Origin: JAUVXJ01 sp964577995 | GTDB lineage: Bacteria > Chloroflexota > Anaerolineae > UBA7937 > B3-Chlor | Reading direction: 5' to 3' | DNA: 7,429 bases | Assembly (NCBI GenBank): GCA_964577995.1 | Contig: CAZOBP010000146.1 | Span: 1 to 7,429, forward strand | Shown here: in pieces, positions 5,794-7,429 of the stretch | Position numbering within the stretch: position 1 is the first letter of the stretch | Layout of the letters: each line of letters opens with the position of its first letter | Notes under the pieces: generated by a model | Seen by the model: the letters and a program-made list of their open reading frames with translations, nothing else | What the model was told of the DNA's origin: nothing | The model's database searches: none | Made by a program: the position numbers and the translations under genes

Positions 5794-7429
5794 AGGGGCG
5801 CATCCTGATCATAGACGACGAGGAGACCCTCTGCTACTTCCTCAAGGAATCGCTGGAAGAGAAGGGCTACCAGGCGGCGGCGGCACACACGGCGGGGGAA
5901 GGCCTGAAGCAGTTGGCGGCACAGGACGTGGATCTGGTGCTTCTGGACCTCATGCTGCCAGACGGCGATGGCCTGGATGTGCTGGGCGAGATCAGGAAGG
6001 TGAATGCGGGACTGCCCGTGATCGTGCTGACGGGCCACGCGGCGGTGGAGAGCGCAGTGCGAGCCATGAAGCTAGGGGCCTACGACTACATGGAGAAGCC
6101 CATCAACCTGGCGCAACTGAGCAGCAGTGTCGCCGAGGCCCTCAACTCGACGTCGCGGCAAGAGAGAGTGGCCCAGGTTGTAGCCTCCGAGCCAGAGGTC
6201 ACTCAGGCTGCGCCTGACCAGGAGGCACCGCCGGAGAAGGGTGAAGATGTCGGGATCGGCCTTGGGAAATCGGCGGCTCTGTCGAGGAAACTGAGGCAGT
6301 TGGAGCGGAAGTTGCACGCTGCTGCGACCCTTGACGCGGTCTCGTGTCACCTGATACGGTCTCTGACCGTGGACGAGCTGGCGGAGAGGACAGCGGAGGA
6401 GCTTCTGCGGGTTCCGTCGGTGGATATGGCGGCCGTATTCGTGGGAGACCGCGACGATGGAGATTTCGTATTGGCTGCCCAGCGGCGTTTCCCTTCTCAC
6501 GTGTGGGAGGAGACAGCTCTTCGTCGGGTTTCAGTGGATGGGGTTCTGGCCCAAGCTGTGGCTCGTTGGGACAGGGCACTCCCTTTGAGTGAAGCGGGTC
6601 CGGACGCCTGGGTAGATGGGGTCAGCGCCGGGTTGGGTAACGACGTAGCGACCGCGCTAGTGCCGCTGCGGGACGGCAGGCAACTACGGGGCCTGATGCT
6701 GCTGGTGCGGCGGGGGGGACGTCAATTCGACCAAGAGGAAGTCGAGCTCTTCTGCACCTTGGGAGAGCGACTGGCGTCGGCTGTGGGCCGCACAATGCAG
6801 CTCGGCTCTCTGGAGGATCGGGTCAACTGGCTCTCGGGTCGGGAGGCGGACCGTCGTCTGGTGCTGGAGAGTATGGCGGTTGGCGTGGTGGTGGTGGATA
6901 GTCAGGGACTTGTGCGGTTGGTGAATCCAGCAGGAGAGAGACTTCTGGGTTGCAGGGAAGAGGAAGTGCTGGACAAGGGTGTCGAGGATTTGCTCGGGCA
7001 CGGGGCCGCCATCGTACGAGACAGTATCCAGCGGGATATGGTCTACGCTCACGAGGAGATACATGTGGCGCGGCCTCGTGTCGAGGCAGGGCCGGTGGAG
7101 ATGAGTGTGTCTCCCCTGCGGTGCGGCAAAGCGGGCGTAAGCGGAGCGGCGGTTACGTTGAGTGATCTCAGACCGCTGAAGGAGCGGGAGGAGGAGCGAA
7201 GGAAGCTGGATCGCGCGGCGCTTCTGGCGGAGGTTTCGGGGGTAGTGGCTCACGAGATACGCAACCCCCTGGCGGGCATGGGTGCCGGGATTCAGCATCT
7301 GATGACCAAGTTCGAAGAGGGCGACAGCAGGCACGAGGCTTTGCAGAGGGTCCTCAAGGAGGGGGAGAGGGTAAACGCTATTATCGAAGACATACTCCTG
7401 ATCACGAGACCGCCACACTTGGATCTAGC
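5790..7429 (+). CDS. Receiver-GAF-PAS-histidine kinase (partial, runs off the window)
   Basis: The frame is open from ATG 5790 to the window end (546 codons) with no stop. A receiver domain (about 3-118) has Asp9/Asp10, phospho-acceptor Asp53 (LLDLMLPDG), Thr81 and Lys103 (EKP), so it should accept phosphate. Its MKLGAYDYMEKP stretch resembles NtrC-family receivers. A Pro/Glu/Ala-rich linker (about 121-155) leads to a GAF domain (about 175-338), a PAS domain (about 355-460) and HisKA with His488 in AHEIRNPLAGM. The expected HATPase domain lies outside the window. No membrane helix is visible, so it should be cytosolic. The start overlaps the preceding stop as ATGA (5790-5793) and has AAGGGGG 7 nt before it, so the pair is translationally coupled. 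It may take phosphate from the membrane kinase, from its own His488, or dimerise with it. No DNA-binding or AAA+ output domain is seen in the visible part. Confidence 0.92.
   Translation, partial: MKGRILIIDDEETLCYFLKESLEEKGYQAAAAHTAGEGLKQLAAQDVDLVLLDLMLPDGDGLDVLGEIRKVNAGLPVIVLTGHAAVESAVRAMKLGAYDYMEKPINLAQLSSSVAEALNSTSRQERVAQVVASEPEVTQAAPDQEAPPEKGEDVGIGLGKSAALSRKLRQLERKLHAAATLDAVSCHLIRSLTVDELAERTAEELLRVPSVDMAAVFVGDRDDGDFVLAAQRRFPSHVWEETALRRVSVDGVLAQAVARWDRALPLSEAGPDAWVDGVSAGLGNDVATALVPLRDGRQLRGLMLLVRRGGRQFDQEEVELFCTLGERLASAVGRTMQLGSLEDRVNWLSGREADRRLVLESMAVGVVVVDSQGLVRLVNPAGERLLGCREEEVLDKGVEDLLGHGAAIVRDSIQRDMVYAHEEIHVARPRVEAGPVEMSVSPLRCGKAGVSGAAVTLSDLRPLKEREEERRKLDRAALLAEVSGVVAHEIRNPLAGMGAGIQHLMTKFEEGDSRHEALQRVLKEGERVNAIIEDILLITRPPHLDL
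6879..7427 (+). repeat. PAS-HisKA module, copy 2 of an in-operon duplication
   Basis: This is the counterpart of 4762-5310 at a constant offset of 279 residues. Similarity runs to the window edge, so the duplicated unit probably continues into the ATPase domain beyond it. Many codons are also shared, for example the 15 bases CACGAGATACGCAAC at the phospho-histidine in both copies. Confidence 0.85.

Overview
The window is a GC-rich bacterial chromosome segment whose codons mostly end in G or C. It holds two divergent transcription units around a regulatory gap of about 400 bp. It has no sign of insertion sequences, phage genes, tRNA/rRNA or CRISPR. The lineage cannot be fixed from the sequence. 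A sigma-54 gene and large multidomain kinases suggest a free-living bacterium with rich signalling. The rpoN neighbourhood differs from the usual proteobacterial one (lptB, hpf, ptsN), so a non-proteobacterial phylum is more likely.

Layout: (1) Positions 1-98 contain a perfect 10-bp hairpin that probably ends transcription of ilvE on the minus strand, of an unseen plus-strand gene, or of both. (2) Positions 99-1031, minus strand: a complete PLP-dependent branched-chain amino acid aminotransferase (ilvE type) with a strong ribosome binding site. (3) Positions 1032-1430: divergent regulatory region. For the plus strand it has two extended -10 promoters that share the sequence GTGGTATAA, and a perfect 9-bp inverted repeat at the predicted start of the second transcript. 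A weaker minus-strand promoter for ilvE overlaps the first of these. (4) Positions 1431-2834: RNA polymerase sigma-54 factor (rpoN) with an unusual four-cysteine zinc-ribbon-like insert between region I and the core-binding domain. (5) Positions 2836-5793: a membrane sensor histidine kinase with a periplasmic solute-binding domain, then PAS, GAF, PAS, HisKA and HATPase domains. (6) Positions 5790 to the window end: a cytosolic protein with an NtrC-like receiver domain, then GAF, PAS and HisKA, cut off by the window edge before the ATPase domain. It is open to the end of the window.

Genes 4-6 are packed as an operon (1-bp gap, then a 4-bp ATGA overlap). Both kinases have the AHEIRNPL phospho-histidine motif common in NtrB-like kinases that partner sigma-54 activators. 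Their PAS-HisKA halves are about 62% identical without gaps over 183 residues, so one arose by duplication from the other. The likely picture is a signalling cassette: a membrane sensor that binds a small molecule outside the cell, and a receiver-kinase that takes phosphate from it or pairs with it. Output would go to sigma-54-dependent genes through an activator not visible here. The sigma factor itself is co-transcribed and may be zinc- or redox-responsive. The ligand, the output and the zinc role are inference.
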